From positions 638,845 to 702,844 of the forward strand of contig JAKLMB010000014.1 in the NCBI GenBank assembly GCA_022813625.1: DNA of 64,000 nucleotides, read 5' to 3'. The notes under the pieces were generated by a model. It saw only the letters and a program-made list of their open reading frames with translations. It was not told the origin of the DNA and did no database searches. Positions 12,053-22,200 of this stretch are shown piece by piece; the stretch's first letter is position 1; each line of letters opens with the position of its first letter. The DNA comes from Aaosphaeria pasadenensis (taxonomy: Eukaryota; Ascomycota; Dothideomycetes; Pleosporales). The translations under genes and the position numbers were made by a program.

Positions 12053-13458
12053 GGTTTGGATAGTGACTCCGTATCTCTTGCAATTCCAAAGCTGCCCCAG
12101 CGCACGTATGTAGATGAGGCTATGCGGTACAACGATAAAGTGAGGTACGGGGTAGGAAAAGAGTTGTGCAACGATCGTGCAAGGCTCACAGATATCTCCA
12201 AGTCAGGCTGCGAGGAGTCAAATAAGCCAACCTCATTGATTATTTGAAAGACCATCGATTAGAGGATGCGACGAGTGGCAATGGTTGGATTCATCTCAAG
12301 CACCTACTCATCCATTCACACATGGAATGAGGGGGCCCAGCATGTCCTGCAGCCACAGAAGAGTCTGACAACTTGTGCTTACTCCTCCCCCATACAATGT
12401 GCCATGCTACTGCCGAGCTGCGATGGCGCTACCACGAGTACGTCCACGCTGCGGTGAGGCTTCAACGTTGGAGGTACCGGACTCCGTGTGAACGTAGACC
12501 AAGTCAATCTTCATCTTTTTAGAAGGCAAGCGAGAAAGGGCGATAGACCGTCCTTCGGTACAATTTAGCCCAGAACATTGGCAGAGACGATCAGTGTAAC
12601 GCTGTGCATACGATGCGATGAGATGCCAATGGATTCATTTCCATTCGAGCTATCACGGCCTCAGTCTCAGCCCTAGATGTGATGTCTATCTTTTCACGCT
12701 CTCTCGGGGCCATTATTAATGGATAGACACACGCGGAAGAGCAGATCGCTACCTACATGGGTTTTCTGCGTAGACCAGTGTAAGACAGTGACTGTAATGG
12801 GAAAGGCAAGGCTGACATGCATACTGGATTACCTGAACAAGACAGAGTATGAACATACGAGTAAATTCTCCCTTCAATCGTCATCCCATCCCGCAGCCGC
12901 TCCATCCCCAGACTATTCCATGACTGCAGCCTCGCTACCAGTGGTGGTGGCAGTTCGTTTGAATCAATCACAAGCTAAAAGTGTAACCCTGTAGGGCTGC
13001 GACCGGGCCAAGCGACAAGGCAAACGGAACTCCACCATCCAGGGAATTCCAGTATGGATGCTTGCACACACGCATGGCTCACGTACGCGGCGTAGTCGAT
13101 TTTCGGACAACGAAGGAAGGGGGATATGCGATCGGCGGCGCCACACCGCTGTGAGGGGAGCGTGGGTGGTTCTACAGGGGAAAAGGATGAAAACGAAATT
13201 GAGGGGCATAATAAGTTACACCCGTTGGTAATGTAACATTATATGATCAACTTGGCGGTGACTGCCTACATGCGTGACAGGCAAACAAAGAAAATTAATT
13301 GAGGCACAAACAAACGGCATTGATGTTAACGTTGAAATCGCATTGCATCCTCTGCAGTTGGGAAAGGGACATCCTTCGACTCGACTTCGCTCTTTCAATG
13401 TACTAGAACTTAGCCCAAAGGTCAAAGATATTGTAGTTCCTACGTCGCCATCATAGAA
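12053..13458. promoter_or_regulatory. 1.4-kb divergent intergenic region
   Basis: This region separates the minus-strand Rhodopsin-like gene from the plus-strand P450 at 13459, so it should contain both promoters. Only short unsupported ORFs are present. No clear TATA box or repeated operator could be picked out by eye. Confidence 0.4.
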
Positions 13459-15269
13459 ATGTCTTTCATCACAATCCTCGTTGCCGCGACCGCCCTGTTG
13501 GCGTGCTTCTGCATCTGGACCGTCCAACGAGTCGCGCACAATGAAGCCATCGCCAAACAGACAGGCCTCCCAGTCATTCGAGTCTATGTGACTCCGATGA
13601 ACCCCCTCCGCCTCCTCTTCGCCAACTCCATTATCAAGATTCTCAAACAACTACCTGTAGACGTCACGGGATACACCCGCTTCTACGCCAATGGCTGGGA
13701 GGCCACCGAGCGCTACAAGGCGCATGAAGATTTCGGTCCCGCTTTCTTCCTCGCGTCGCCGGGTGGTAATTATCTGTACATCTGCGATCCCGACGCTGTC
13801 CAGGACATCCTGCAGAGGAAGTCAGACTTTCAAAGAGATATCGTGCGCATGTCGATTCTGAACGTGTACGGGAAGAACATATCGACGACCGAGGACGCGG
13901 AGTGGCAGATCCATCGCAAGGCGACCGCAGCCGCATTCACCGAAGCCAACAACGAGACCGTGTGGAAAGAAGCGCTCGAACAGGCGAGAGAGATGCGAGA
14001 ATTCTGGATGGAGACGCCGAACAAGGCCGTGACGACGATTTCCAAGGACACGCGGACTTTCACCCTCAACGTCCTCGCTGCTGCACTGTTCTCCAAGAGG
14101 TATCCGTTCAAGAGCTTCCAGGCCGAGAGCGGCACGAGGGACCTCAAGGACTACACGGATGCCTCGATGCAATATCGTGACTCGCTCTCCCGGATCCTGC
14201 GCAACATCTTCCTCATCTTCCTATTCGGGACGAAAAGATTGAGGGAGGCGTGGTGGATGCCGAAAGCGTGGAAGCAGACCGGGGACGCCGTGGAGATATT
14301 CCATTCCTACATCAGCGGGCTCATTGCAGAGGAACGCTCGAATGCGACTTCTCCCTCGTCCGCACGGAAACAGGACTTGGTGTCCAATCTCGTGCGTGCG
14401 TGCTCGACCGAAAAGGAGGACAATGAGCGTCGAGCCGCCGGTACCACAGTGCCGCCAGAGACGCATCGTAGAAGTCTGACTGAGGACGAGATCATCAGCA
14501 ATTTGTTCGTATATGCCTTCGCGGGGAACGACACCACGGCGATAACATTGGCCCACGCGGTAATGCACCTGGCAGGTAGTCCCGAGACACAGCTTTGGAT
14601 TCGAGAAGAAATTCAACACTACGCGCCCACTGTTGAGTCGCTCTTTGACTACAAGACGTTCCCCAAACTCAAGCGCTGCTTATCCGTCATGGTACGTTGT
14701 CCTTCCCCACAAGGACCAATAACACATGCCACCACAATAGAAAAATTAACAAATGTCAGATGGAAACCCTCCGCCTCTGCCACCCCCTCGGCCAACTCAT
14801 AAAAACAACCGGCAAAGCTCCCCAAACAATCCACCTTCAAGGCCAAACAATCACACTTCCAAAAGGCCTAAACGTAAACATCAATCTCACAGCTTTACAC
14901 ACACTCCCCTCGACGTGGGGCGAAGAGCCGCTAGATTGGAATCCCGAACGTTTCTTCGCCTCCAAGATCACATATCCCGAAGACAGCGGCTTTGACGCAG
15001 AGCTACTCATCCCCGACACGACCAAATACTACCTCCCCTGGGCCTATGGCTCTAAGGTATGCCCCGGTAAGAAGTTCTCGCAGGTCGAGTTCGTCGCGGC
15101 GCTGGCAATGCTGTTCCAGAGGCATCAGGTGACGGTGGAGAGGAAGTTAGGGGAAAGCCAGTTTTACGCGGATTTTCGGGCAGAGAAGGCTGCGATTGAG
15201 ATCGAGAAGAAGTTGCTGAATGAGATGAAGAATTCTGCAGAGATTGGACTTGTTTGGGAGAGGTTGTAG
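13459..15269 (+). CDS. Cytochrome P450, complete (580 aa)
   Basis: A full-length fungal P450. Exon 1 is 13459-14691 and exon 2 is 14760-15269, with a 68-bp phase-0 intron (donor GTACGT, acceptor CAG). Landmarks are an N-terminal membrane anchor (residues about 4-22), C-helix 'WQIHRK' (about 149-154), I-helix 'FAGNDTTA' (354-361) with the oxygen-activating Asp-Thr-Thr, ExxR 'ETLR' (413-416), 'WNPERF' (about 471-476) and the haem loop 'LPWAYGSKVCPGKKF' with Cys 512. The Phe-to-Trp and Arg-to-Lys changes in the haem loop occur in a fungal P450 subgroup and are not by themselves evidence of inactivity. The intact catalytic set contrasts with the degenerate P450 at the window start. The substrate is unknown. 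Confidence 0.92.
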
Positions 15270-15326
15270 GAGGGGTAGAGGATGGAAAGGTTGTAGGAGA
15301 GATAGTGGATCGATATGGTGTTGGGA

Positions 15327-15773
15327 TTAAGTGACATCGGAATTTTTAACCCGCTGTGGAAGGCCGACCGGAGGTCCATCTGAACAGCGAGGGCGCGCTT
15401 CTGCCAGTCCTCGATTGCAAAGGGTGATAGCATCCAGTCCACCCAAATGACAACATGGGCGAAACACTTGGCCAACGGGCGGGAGTGCACTACGGCAGAT
15501 TTGGCCCGTTGAGAGAGGCGGGTCCAGGAGGCGGCGATGCGGGGAGGCGGCGATGCGGGAGGGTAGCGAAGTGCAGAAAACGAAAAGAATGGCCGCAGCC
15601 ATCACGGGAACGGGGAGGGGCGGTTTGACATTGCTAGCTATTGTATCTAGTTGGGAAGACAACTCGGCGAGGCCGTGGAGGATCTCCTCTGGGAGATATA
15701 CAGTGACATTGTCGGCGTTTACGCCGACGAGGAGGAATAAGTAGAAGAATAAGAGAAAGAGAACGAGATACAT
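15327..15773 (-). CDS. Hypothetical protein with signal peptide or N-terminal anchor
   Basis: A 148-aa frame starts at the ATG at 15773 with a strongly hydrophobic leader ('YLVLFLLFFYLFLLVGVNA'). A short amphipathic region and a second hydrophobic stretch ('VPVMAAAILFVFC') follow. The C-terminal half is rich in Arg, Pro and Gly and looks unlike a folded domain, so the true 3' end may be spliced elsewhere. The frame crosses a small local duplication of a 'gaggcggcgatgcggg' unit near 15530-15560. No family is recognised. The leader suggests secretion or membrane insertion. Confidence 0.35.
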   Translation of the reverse strand: MYLVLFLLFFYLFLLVGVNADNVTVYLPEEILHGLAELSSQLDTIASNVKPPLPVPVMAAAILFVFCTSLPSRIAASPHRRLLDPPLSTGQICRSALPPVGQVFRPCCHLGGLDAITLCNRGLAEARPRCSDGPPVGLPQRVKNSDVT

Positions 15774-16458
15774 GATTGACTTTGTGTTTCGAATGGTGGT
15801 TTTACTGTTATGACTGCGTCTATCGTCTCTTTGGATTTGATGAAGGTTGGTTGAACAGATTAGTGGGACGATCAAATTTTAACCTGTAAACATGACATCC
15901 TGAGCTCCTTCCGTCTGTTCGGATATTGGAAAGACTACAATGAGTAGGTGGGTTTGGTCGAACGTCCTATCACTATAGTAAGTACCTAGGTAGGTAGTGA
16001 GGAGGAAAGTTGATTGACTGTTGAAGCAGGTGTTTGGCTGATCAATAACTAGGGCAGGTGGACGAATGATCACTATTGCAGCTGCACGATCGATAACTTG
16101 GTTGATTGAGGAGGTTAATTAAGGAGGTTCGTGGTTGATTGATTGATTGATACTGTAGATAGAAATCAACTCAATTGGGGTCGATATTATACGAGGTAGG
16201 TGGAAATTCAATTATTGATCGATATTGTATGTGGAAATTGAATCGATTAGATACTACTATAGTGTACGGTTGTACGTAGGTAGGACCTACCTACCTACCT
16301 ACGTATGCGCAAGCTCCTTTCAAGGCCGTTTACGACTTACAGACTATTTTAAATAAGAACACTAATTAGCAGTTTGTTTGTACTATAATGTAATCAGCGC
16401 AGTTCGTGTTGAGTAAATATAGCCTTACTGAGAGAAAACACTGTTTGAACAATAAAGA
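15774..16458. repeat. Low-complexity intergenic tract (GATT and TACC units)
   Basis: This gene-free stretch contains runs of 'gattgatt' and of 'taggtagg/cctacctacc'. Near 16274-16304 a (GGTA)n run meets a (TACC)n run, giving an imperfect hairpin. Two related phrases ('ggtggaaattcaatt...gatcgatattgta' and 'tgtggaaattgaatcgatt') repeat within 16190-16250. No gene is seen. Confidence 0.6.
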
Positions 16459-18045
16459 CTAAGCGCAGGATCCGAAACAGCAGCGAAAGTAAAGTTCTTG
16501 CCTGAGGTAGTAGTTGAAGCAGGTAGCGTCCTTGCAACCTGGCCTGATAATATCTGTCTGTGGGCGCGCGTATGTTCGAGGGTGCATGGCATGAAGCCAA
16601 CTGTGGGTGGGGACTATTTTCGTAGCAGGCATCTCCATTGCAATCGTCTCACAGATCAGAATGTCTCTTTCGTACGTGACGATAAGACACTGTGAGGAGA
16701 TGCTAGTACCGCCAGCATCCGCAGGTTGATGAGGTCTGATTTCTAGCCTCCTACCATTTATCCCATATCCATAGCCATTGTACAGCTGACTTTTACGTAG
16801 AGGGAGCGACAGAAGTAATGCGGTGAAAGGCTCTAGCGCATCGTCTTCTCCTGTCTTGTGGGCAGTAAAGTGTCCTGTTGTACTGGACCTCGGTGTCCTG
16901 AATAGAGCTAACTCCGGTGGAGAACGCCAATGGCATGGAGGATATAAGGTATCGGCCGGTCCTAAACTTCGAAGCCGATAGAATAGTGTCCTGAGCTCTT
17001 CCGCAAGCATTCGGCCGTCTACCGTGAGAGAAAGCGCGTCAAGACGGCTGTGGGGTCTCCATTCCAGCTTGAGAACCACGTCACTCGACCTGAACTCAGC
17101 AGTTCTGAGACTGGCTCGAGGCCAGGTCGGCTCTTCTGATCCTGTGCAGCGCGTGTCGTGGATGGCATCATGACATTCAATTTTGAAGCTACTGAGACAG
17201 GCTTGCCAATCACCTCCATGCTGCGGCTGCTTCTGACGCCAGTCATCGATATGGGCCTTGATACTAGCCCAGGTGATATGAATATGCTGGCACAATTGCA
17301 CTGATCCCTGATGGCCCAGACACTGTGTCTCTCGTTCATTCAACGTGGAGCCCTGGTAGGCAGAAGCAGATTGGGAACTGTCGTGTGAGACTTTGCAGGC
17401 ATAGCAGTAGAGTGATGGAGTGTAAGGCCGGAAGGAATCTTGCTGGAATTTACAATCATCCCACAGTCGCTTACTATGGGCGTCGTTCCAACGCCTGCAG
17501 TTGTTGCACCTCCCATCTCTCCGTAGGCGCAGTCGAAGTTGTAGTCGAGGACCACTGCGTAGATAAAATGGATCACCGTAGCCATAACTGAGATTTTCCT
17601 GATGCCATGGCCCTCTCCAGATCACAGATTGTCGGTTGAGGATGCGAAGGAACACCCTCGACACTATCCGGAGGCATAGTAAGGTAACCACATCGTCGCA
17701 CAGAAAGTCGCATATCATCAGAAGGATCTCTTCTGGTAACCTAGTAAGGTGACAGAAGCGATTATTGTAAACCTGTACGGCTATGAGAGGATCCATTCCA
17801 CGCTGCAGCTCTTTCAAGGGGACTATGAGAGGTTGAACCTGCCGATTGTTCTGTTTCTCCTCCTGTATTCTCGTGCCTTCGTCTGCTTGATGCGTCGAGC
17901 TTCTTGTTGCCGTCTCTGGGTCTAACTTGGGAGGAATAACATCAGGTATAGAGTTCTGTTCGATCAAGGATTCGCGTGCCTTTATCTGCTCGACACGTCG
18001 AGCCTTTTTGCGCCACCTCTGGACCCATCTCGGTAGGAACAACAT
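16459..18045 (-). CDS. F-box protein with Cys-rich region (528 aa)
   Basis: A probable substrate-recruiting subunit of an SCF ubiquitin ligase, encoded by one exon. Residues about 99-140 ('LTRLPEEILLMICDFL' through the Leu/Val-rich helices and 'SVIW') match the F-box. A region with Cys pairs follows ('CNNCRRW', 'CYACK', 'CLGHQGSVQLCQH'), as in a common ascomycete F-box architecture with a degenerate zinc-binding module. The C-terminal half is of unknown fold and ends in a Cys-rich tail. The first 62 or so residues are coded by two diverged direct repeats 103 bp apart. Because 103 is not a multiple of three, the two copies are read in different frames, and residues 1 to about 30 may be new sequence. 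Another in-frame Met (in 'QRGMDPLIAVQ') could serve as start. Confidence 0.75.
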   Translation of the reverse strand: MLFLPRWVQRWRKKARRVEQIKARESLIEQNSIPDVIPPKLDPETATRSSTHQADEGTRIQEEKQNNRQVQPLIVPLKELQRGMDPLIAVQVYNNRFCHLTRLPEEILLMICDFLCDDVVTLLCLRIVSRVFLRILNRQSVIWRGPWHQENLSYGYGDPFYLRSGPRLQLRLRLRRDGRCNNCRRWNDAHSKRLWDDCKFQQDSFRPYTPSLYCYACKVSHDSSQSASAYQGSTLNERETQCLGHQGSVQLCQHIHITWASIKAHIDDWRQKQPQHGGDWQACLSSFKIECHDAIHDTRCTGSEEPTWPRASLRTAEFRSSDVVLKLEWRPHSRLDALSLTVDGRMLAEELRTLFYRLRSLGPADTLYPPCHWRSPPELALFRTPRSSTTGHFTAHKTGEDDALEPFTALLLSLPLRKSQLYNGYGYGINGRRLEIRPHQPADAGGTSISSQCLIVTYERDILICETIAMEMPATKIVPTHSWLHAMHPRTYARPQTDIIRPGCKDATCFNYYLRQELYFRCCFGSCA

Positions 18046-18068
18046 GAGGTATAGAGTTCTGTTGGATT
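17872..18068. repeat. Diverged tandem duplication, 103-bp period
   Basis: Bases 17872-17965 align without gaps to 17975-18068 at roughly three quarters identity. Both copies end in 'gaggtatagagttctgtt' or its near match. The duplication lies at the 5' end of the F-box gene, and the offset of 103 shifts the reading frame between copies. Confidence 0.85.
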
Positions 18069-18210
18069 CACAAAGATAATAGAATTCTTCTAATGTGGTT
18101 GTTAAGCAAGCGGACAGGTCGCCTTATAAGGCCCGTAGTCTTGGAATCACATGATTGTCCACTCTCAACATTTTCTGCACCATCGATTAACTTCTTAGTT
18201 CTGATCCTCT

Positions 18211-18492
18211 ATGCCGGTACTGTCAATCTGGTCATTGGTACAGACCTTTCTAGAGGCTGACAATGGCCTAATGTATTCTACGATCCTCCGTCTTGGAATC
18301 ATGAATTGTTTATTCAAAGAACCTAGAACTCCTCTTTATCGAGCTGTCAGACTAGGGATGATTAAAGTTGTTTGGTTCCTCGTAAAGCAAGGTGCGGACT
18401 GCACAGTCGTGGACTCCAAGGGATGGACACCGGTAGACACTGCTATCGAAAAAGGTTACGAGCAGACCCTGGATATCCTCCGTTACAGCTAA
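18211..18492 (+). CDS. Short ankyrin-repeat protein or gene fragment (93 aa)
   Basis: The frame encodes two recognisable ankyrin repeats. 'TPLYRAVRLGMIKVVWFLV' with 'KQGADCTVVDSKGWTPVDTA' matches the TPLh-A...G...V..LL..GAD......G.TPL consensus. The N-terminal 35 residues are not repeat-like. A genuine ankyrin domain normally has at least three or four repeats, so this may be the remnant of a longer NLR or ankyrin gene. It lies about 340 bp left of dispersed-repeat copy A, in a region with signs of rearrangement. Confidence 0.5.
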   Translation: MPVLSIWSLVQTFLEADNGLMYSTILRLGIMNCLFKEPRTPLYRAVRLGMIKVVWFLVKQGADCTVVDSKGWTPVDTAIEKGYEQTLDILRYS

Positions 18493-18828
18493 ATCAACGG
18501 TTCGAAACAAGTTAAAAGGAATGGCGTGAAGAATCAAAGGTTCAACAGAATTGCAGCATGGTGCGACTAATTGATCTGATGACTAGGTCGACCCGACCGC
18601 TTGGAGAGGAAGAGTCCAGAAGAAAGTGAGAAAAATCTATCAGTGAACATCTTCAGCCAAGGATGAGAAAAAGTATATCAGAGAAACACGAAATTTGATC
18701 TCATTCGCCCCGTCATTTGAGTATCCTACAATCCACGCAAGTACAACTATGTCTTTGAACTCGTCCATTTTCAAGTGCTTGAAGTATTACCTGGTTATGT
18801 TGAATTTTCTGTAATCCTGGCTAGATAA

Positions 18829-18996
18829 TGTGGTGTAGCAGGATAGATCAGGCTATACTGGGATCACGTGTATGGGGAAAGGCACTAGGCAGTGCATAGA
18901 TAGATCGATCAGGGCTGCCGAGAGAGATCGAGGCATCATCCACCTACCTCCGGAGGCCTATCGAGAGAGTGAAATATCTACGTATCCTACCTATCC
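18829..18996 (+). mobile_element. Dispersed repeat copy A (left half only)
   Basis: The 168-bp segment starts 'tgtggtgtagcaggatag' and ends 'cctacctatcc'. It matches the first half of copy B (27573-27733) in the same orientation, sharing blocks such as 'gccgagagagatcgaggcat' and 'ctacctccg'. Similarity stops where copy B enters its second half. The TG start and AT-rich character suggest an LTR or MITE remnant, but no coding sequence or target-site duplication was identified. Confidence 0.75.
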
Positions 18997-19256
18997 ACCG
19001 ATTGCGGGCCGTGCCTATGATGCTCCCTAGTATAGGGGCGTCTATACGCGACAATAGGTACGCAGCAGCGAATGATATTTAGGGATTTGCGCAAGTGATC
19101 GCTATTATGGGAGAAATCCCAGGAGCTACGTAATGAATAGACAAGAAAAAGAGATCTATATGAGAAAATCATCTATACTTAACACCATAGAAGTACAAAT
19201 TAATCATATAAAATTGAGTTATATTACGGCGCTTGTCATATCTACATGACTCACAC

Positions 19257-22200
19257 TTATTGTCCCAACCAAAGCAAAGCCTCAAATAATTTCTGCATCT
19301 GCTGCTGTTGCAACCTCTTGGCCTCAGCACCCATCGAAGCTGCTTCCTGCAGCAACTCTTGTTTCGTCTTCTTCCTGTTCTTTTCGGCCTTGGCTTTCTC
19401 TTCCTTGGTCGGAACTAGACCGTCATCGACATCACCTCGTCCATTATTCGCAACCTTGTCAACGAAGAAAGAGACATCTTGATGAATGTACCACGTCTTA
19501 CCATTGCCTTTTCCATCTTGCTCCAACTGGGGTAGGTTGCAGATCTCTCCCCAGTATACATCCATGGTTGGATGTGAGCTCAAAACCATTGCATTAATGC
19601 CGGTCCCTTCGCCATCGGCCGTCTGAAGTTGCTCGAACCTTGGCCAAGGGAGTTTGAAAAAGAGAGCCTCGCCATCAAAATCGTCGGGTTTCTGCGTTCT
19701 CCTTCGCCCGAATACGTCTTCGGAAAAGTCGCGGAATCCTGTGCACTGGTCTTTGAAGAGCCAGCATAGTCGTATCTGATCGCCTTCCTGGATCTTCTCG
19801 CCGACGCGTTTCGCGCCCACTTTGGCGATGCGCCAGTAGTGCAGTTCATCTGACCCAGTCATTGCCGGCAGAAAAACGCCCTGACGGTTTCGAAATACCG
19901 CGAGCGAGGATGGTGTTGAAGTCGACGCTTGCACGGCAATCGTGTCGGGGATTTCTTCAACTGTTGCGGGCCCATTTGGAGCTTCAGCTAGCTTGATATT
20001 GTCTAGGTTTCCTCCAAGTGCGGATGGTGCATTAGGCTTTGCGGGCTTGTCTTCCGATGCGATTTTAGTGGTCGGCTTGGCCTTCTTTGCTGGATTCGGT
20101 ATTTCAATAGTGCCTTCCAGTGGGACAGTCTGCAAAGTTACGCGGGCGCCATGTGAGAGCTACAAGACATCAGCAAACAGAGGCGTACACAAAACCGGGG
20201 TCGCTTACCGTTTCATCAAATGGAGCCACGATGTTCCACACGGTGTTCATGAACTCTTGATTATACTCCATTAGCTTGTCTGTATCTTCACCACCGTATC
20301 CAAGAATAGCCGGTGCGCGATACCTGGAGACGCGATAATTAGTTTTCCATCAGCTTTGAGCGAAACGAACTGAGAGGGCCTACCTCGCAGGCGAAAACAA
20401 GGGTTTTCCGTTCCCACCGGGAATGATTTCTCCCCAAACATCTGTAGCCATGTTTTTGATCACCATCATCTTAGGCTCAATGGTGGTCTCTGGAATATGA
20501 CCAAGGTAGTATAATGGATCGTCGCTGTAAACAAATGATGCCGGTGGGGTAGTGTCTTTCAGCTTGGTGTCCTTGGGAGTGTTATCAGTTGTCGTACTCT
20601 GCTTCGTTTGATCTGTGGCCTTTGCATCTGGCGTGCCCTTATTTGCCTCTTCCGATGTCTTCGCATCCGGTGTACTCTCTTTCGTATCTTCCAAAGCCTT
20701 CGCATCAGGTTCAACTTTCGGCTTAGGAACTCTCTTCACGTATGCCTTCGACAGTCTTGTCGTGTTGCCTGCAAGCCGTAGCCGAACCTTCGCTTCCTTC
20801 ATGCCACCTAAGTCAACGTATCGGCTCAATGTAGGCACGGCCTGAATGAACAACTCCTTCACTGAGCTGTAGCCGGGAATCTGTGCTATGAAGTCGACCA
20901 TTGAGGACAAAGCGTCACGCTGTTGTCGTCAGTCTCTCACTCGCCATTGAATGCGGTTCATTACTCACGTTGATAACTCGCCAATTGCCAGGATCAGCAA
21001 CACTGAGGGCCCAGACTAGTGGGCTTTGTTCCGGTTGTCAGTCGTACTATAAACGATAGATGTCGAAGGGATACACATACCTCGACGCTAGAATCGTATT
21101 TCCTCCAACAGCTTCGCAGACATGCCTTTCGCTCTTGTCCTTTTGCGCAGTATTAGATTGGTTGATCTTCCCTGTCTCGTCCTCATGTTTGACCCCACCG
21201 CCACCATATGGCGTTGTGACTTGTACCGAGAAGGAATTTTTCAGCTGTTCCTTTTGTTCCTGTTCGGAGATGTTCGATTTTTCATTCATGATCCTAGTTG
21301 TTTGTAGACGACCGCCAATTGTGAGCCGAGCAGAGAACAAGTGACCGAATTCGCTGATGAGGTATCTCATATCGACAATGCTTTTCGTCTTTGCGATTCG
21401 TTGGATGGCGAGTTTGAGCTCGGGTGTTGGCTCGATATCCTCGGGGTCGAGAATAATATCTGCACGAGGGAACTGATCGACGACCTGTCAGCTATGCATG
21501 TACGAGAAGATCGTTGGTAACATACCAGATAGGAGGCAATCAGTGTCTTTTGGTAAGTATTTTGGGTTCTCTTAGCAGCATCGCTTTTGCTACTCGACTG
21601 GCCTCCGCCGACCTTCAAAGCATATCCACCCCAGCCAGCAGACCTACATCCATTTCAGTCAACTGTATCCTTCATAATAGATCGATAGGCACTTACAGTG
21701 AACCCTCAGTAGTTTGAGAGCTGAAATCATTCTTCGCCATGCTGGTTTCGAATTCGTGGCTGGAGACGGTGACTTCAACTCGAGAGTTATCGCTGACTTG
21801 GAACTTGGGAATTGCAAGGATTGGGACATTTTCCAACTGGGTCTTGGCGGGCGCTGGCTCACTTGCTGCCTTTTTTTCGGCTGCTTTCTCTGGACTATTT
21901 GGTTGATAAGCGTTTGGACCGATAGCTGTTCTGTCTGAATCATCCATTTCCCGTTTAGCCTGCTCTCTGGAGCGTTCATCGTTTTGCTTCGAGGACAGCT
22001 CAACAATGTCGTCTATGCTACCCGTAGGTAATGTTTTGTTTATCCCTGTGTGCACCAAACTTTGTTTAGGCTTCGATGGCTTCTTCAAGAAGTTGGGAGT
22101 CAATTCCTCAATGGTCCTCGTTTCTTTGACACGAAGCTGAAACGCTTGCTTGAGGTTAGAGTCTTAAGCTAGTATTGCGATGTCTGATATTCTAGACTCA

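Noticed and set aside
16274..16304. TACC/GGTA hairpin as a possible terminator
   Set aside because: It is microsatellite sequence without a T-run or gene end next to it, and such terminators are not used by fungal RNA polymerase II genes.
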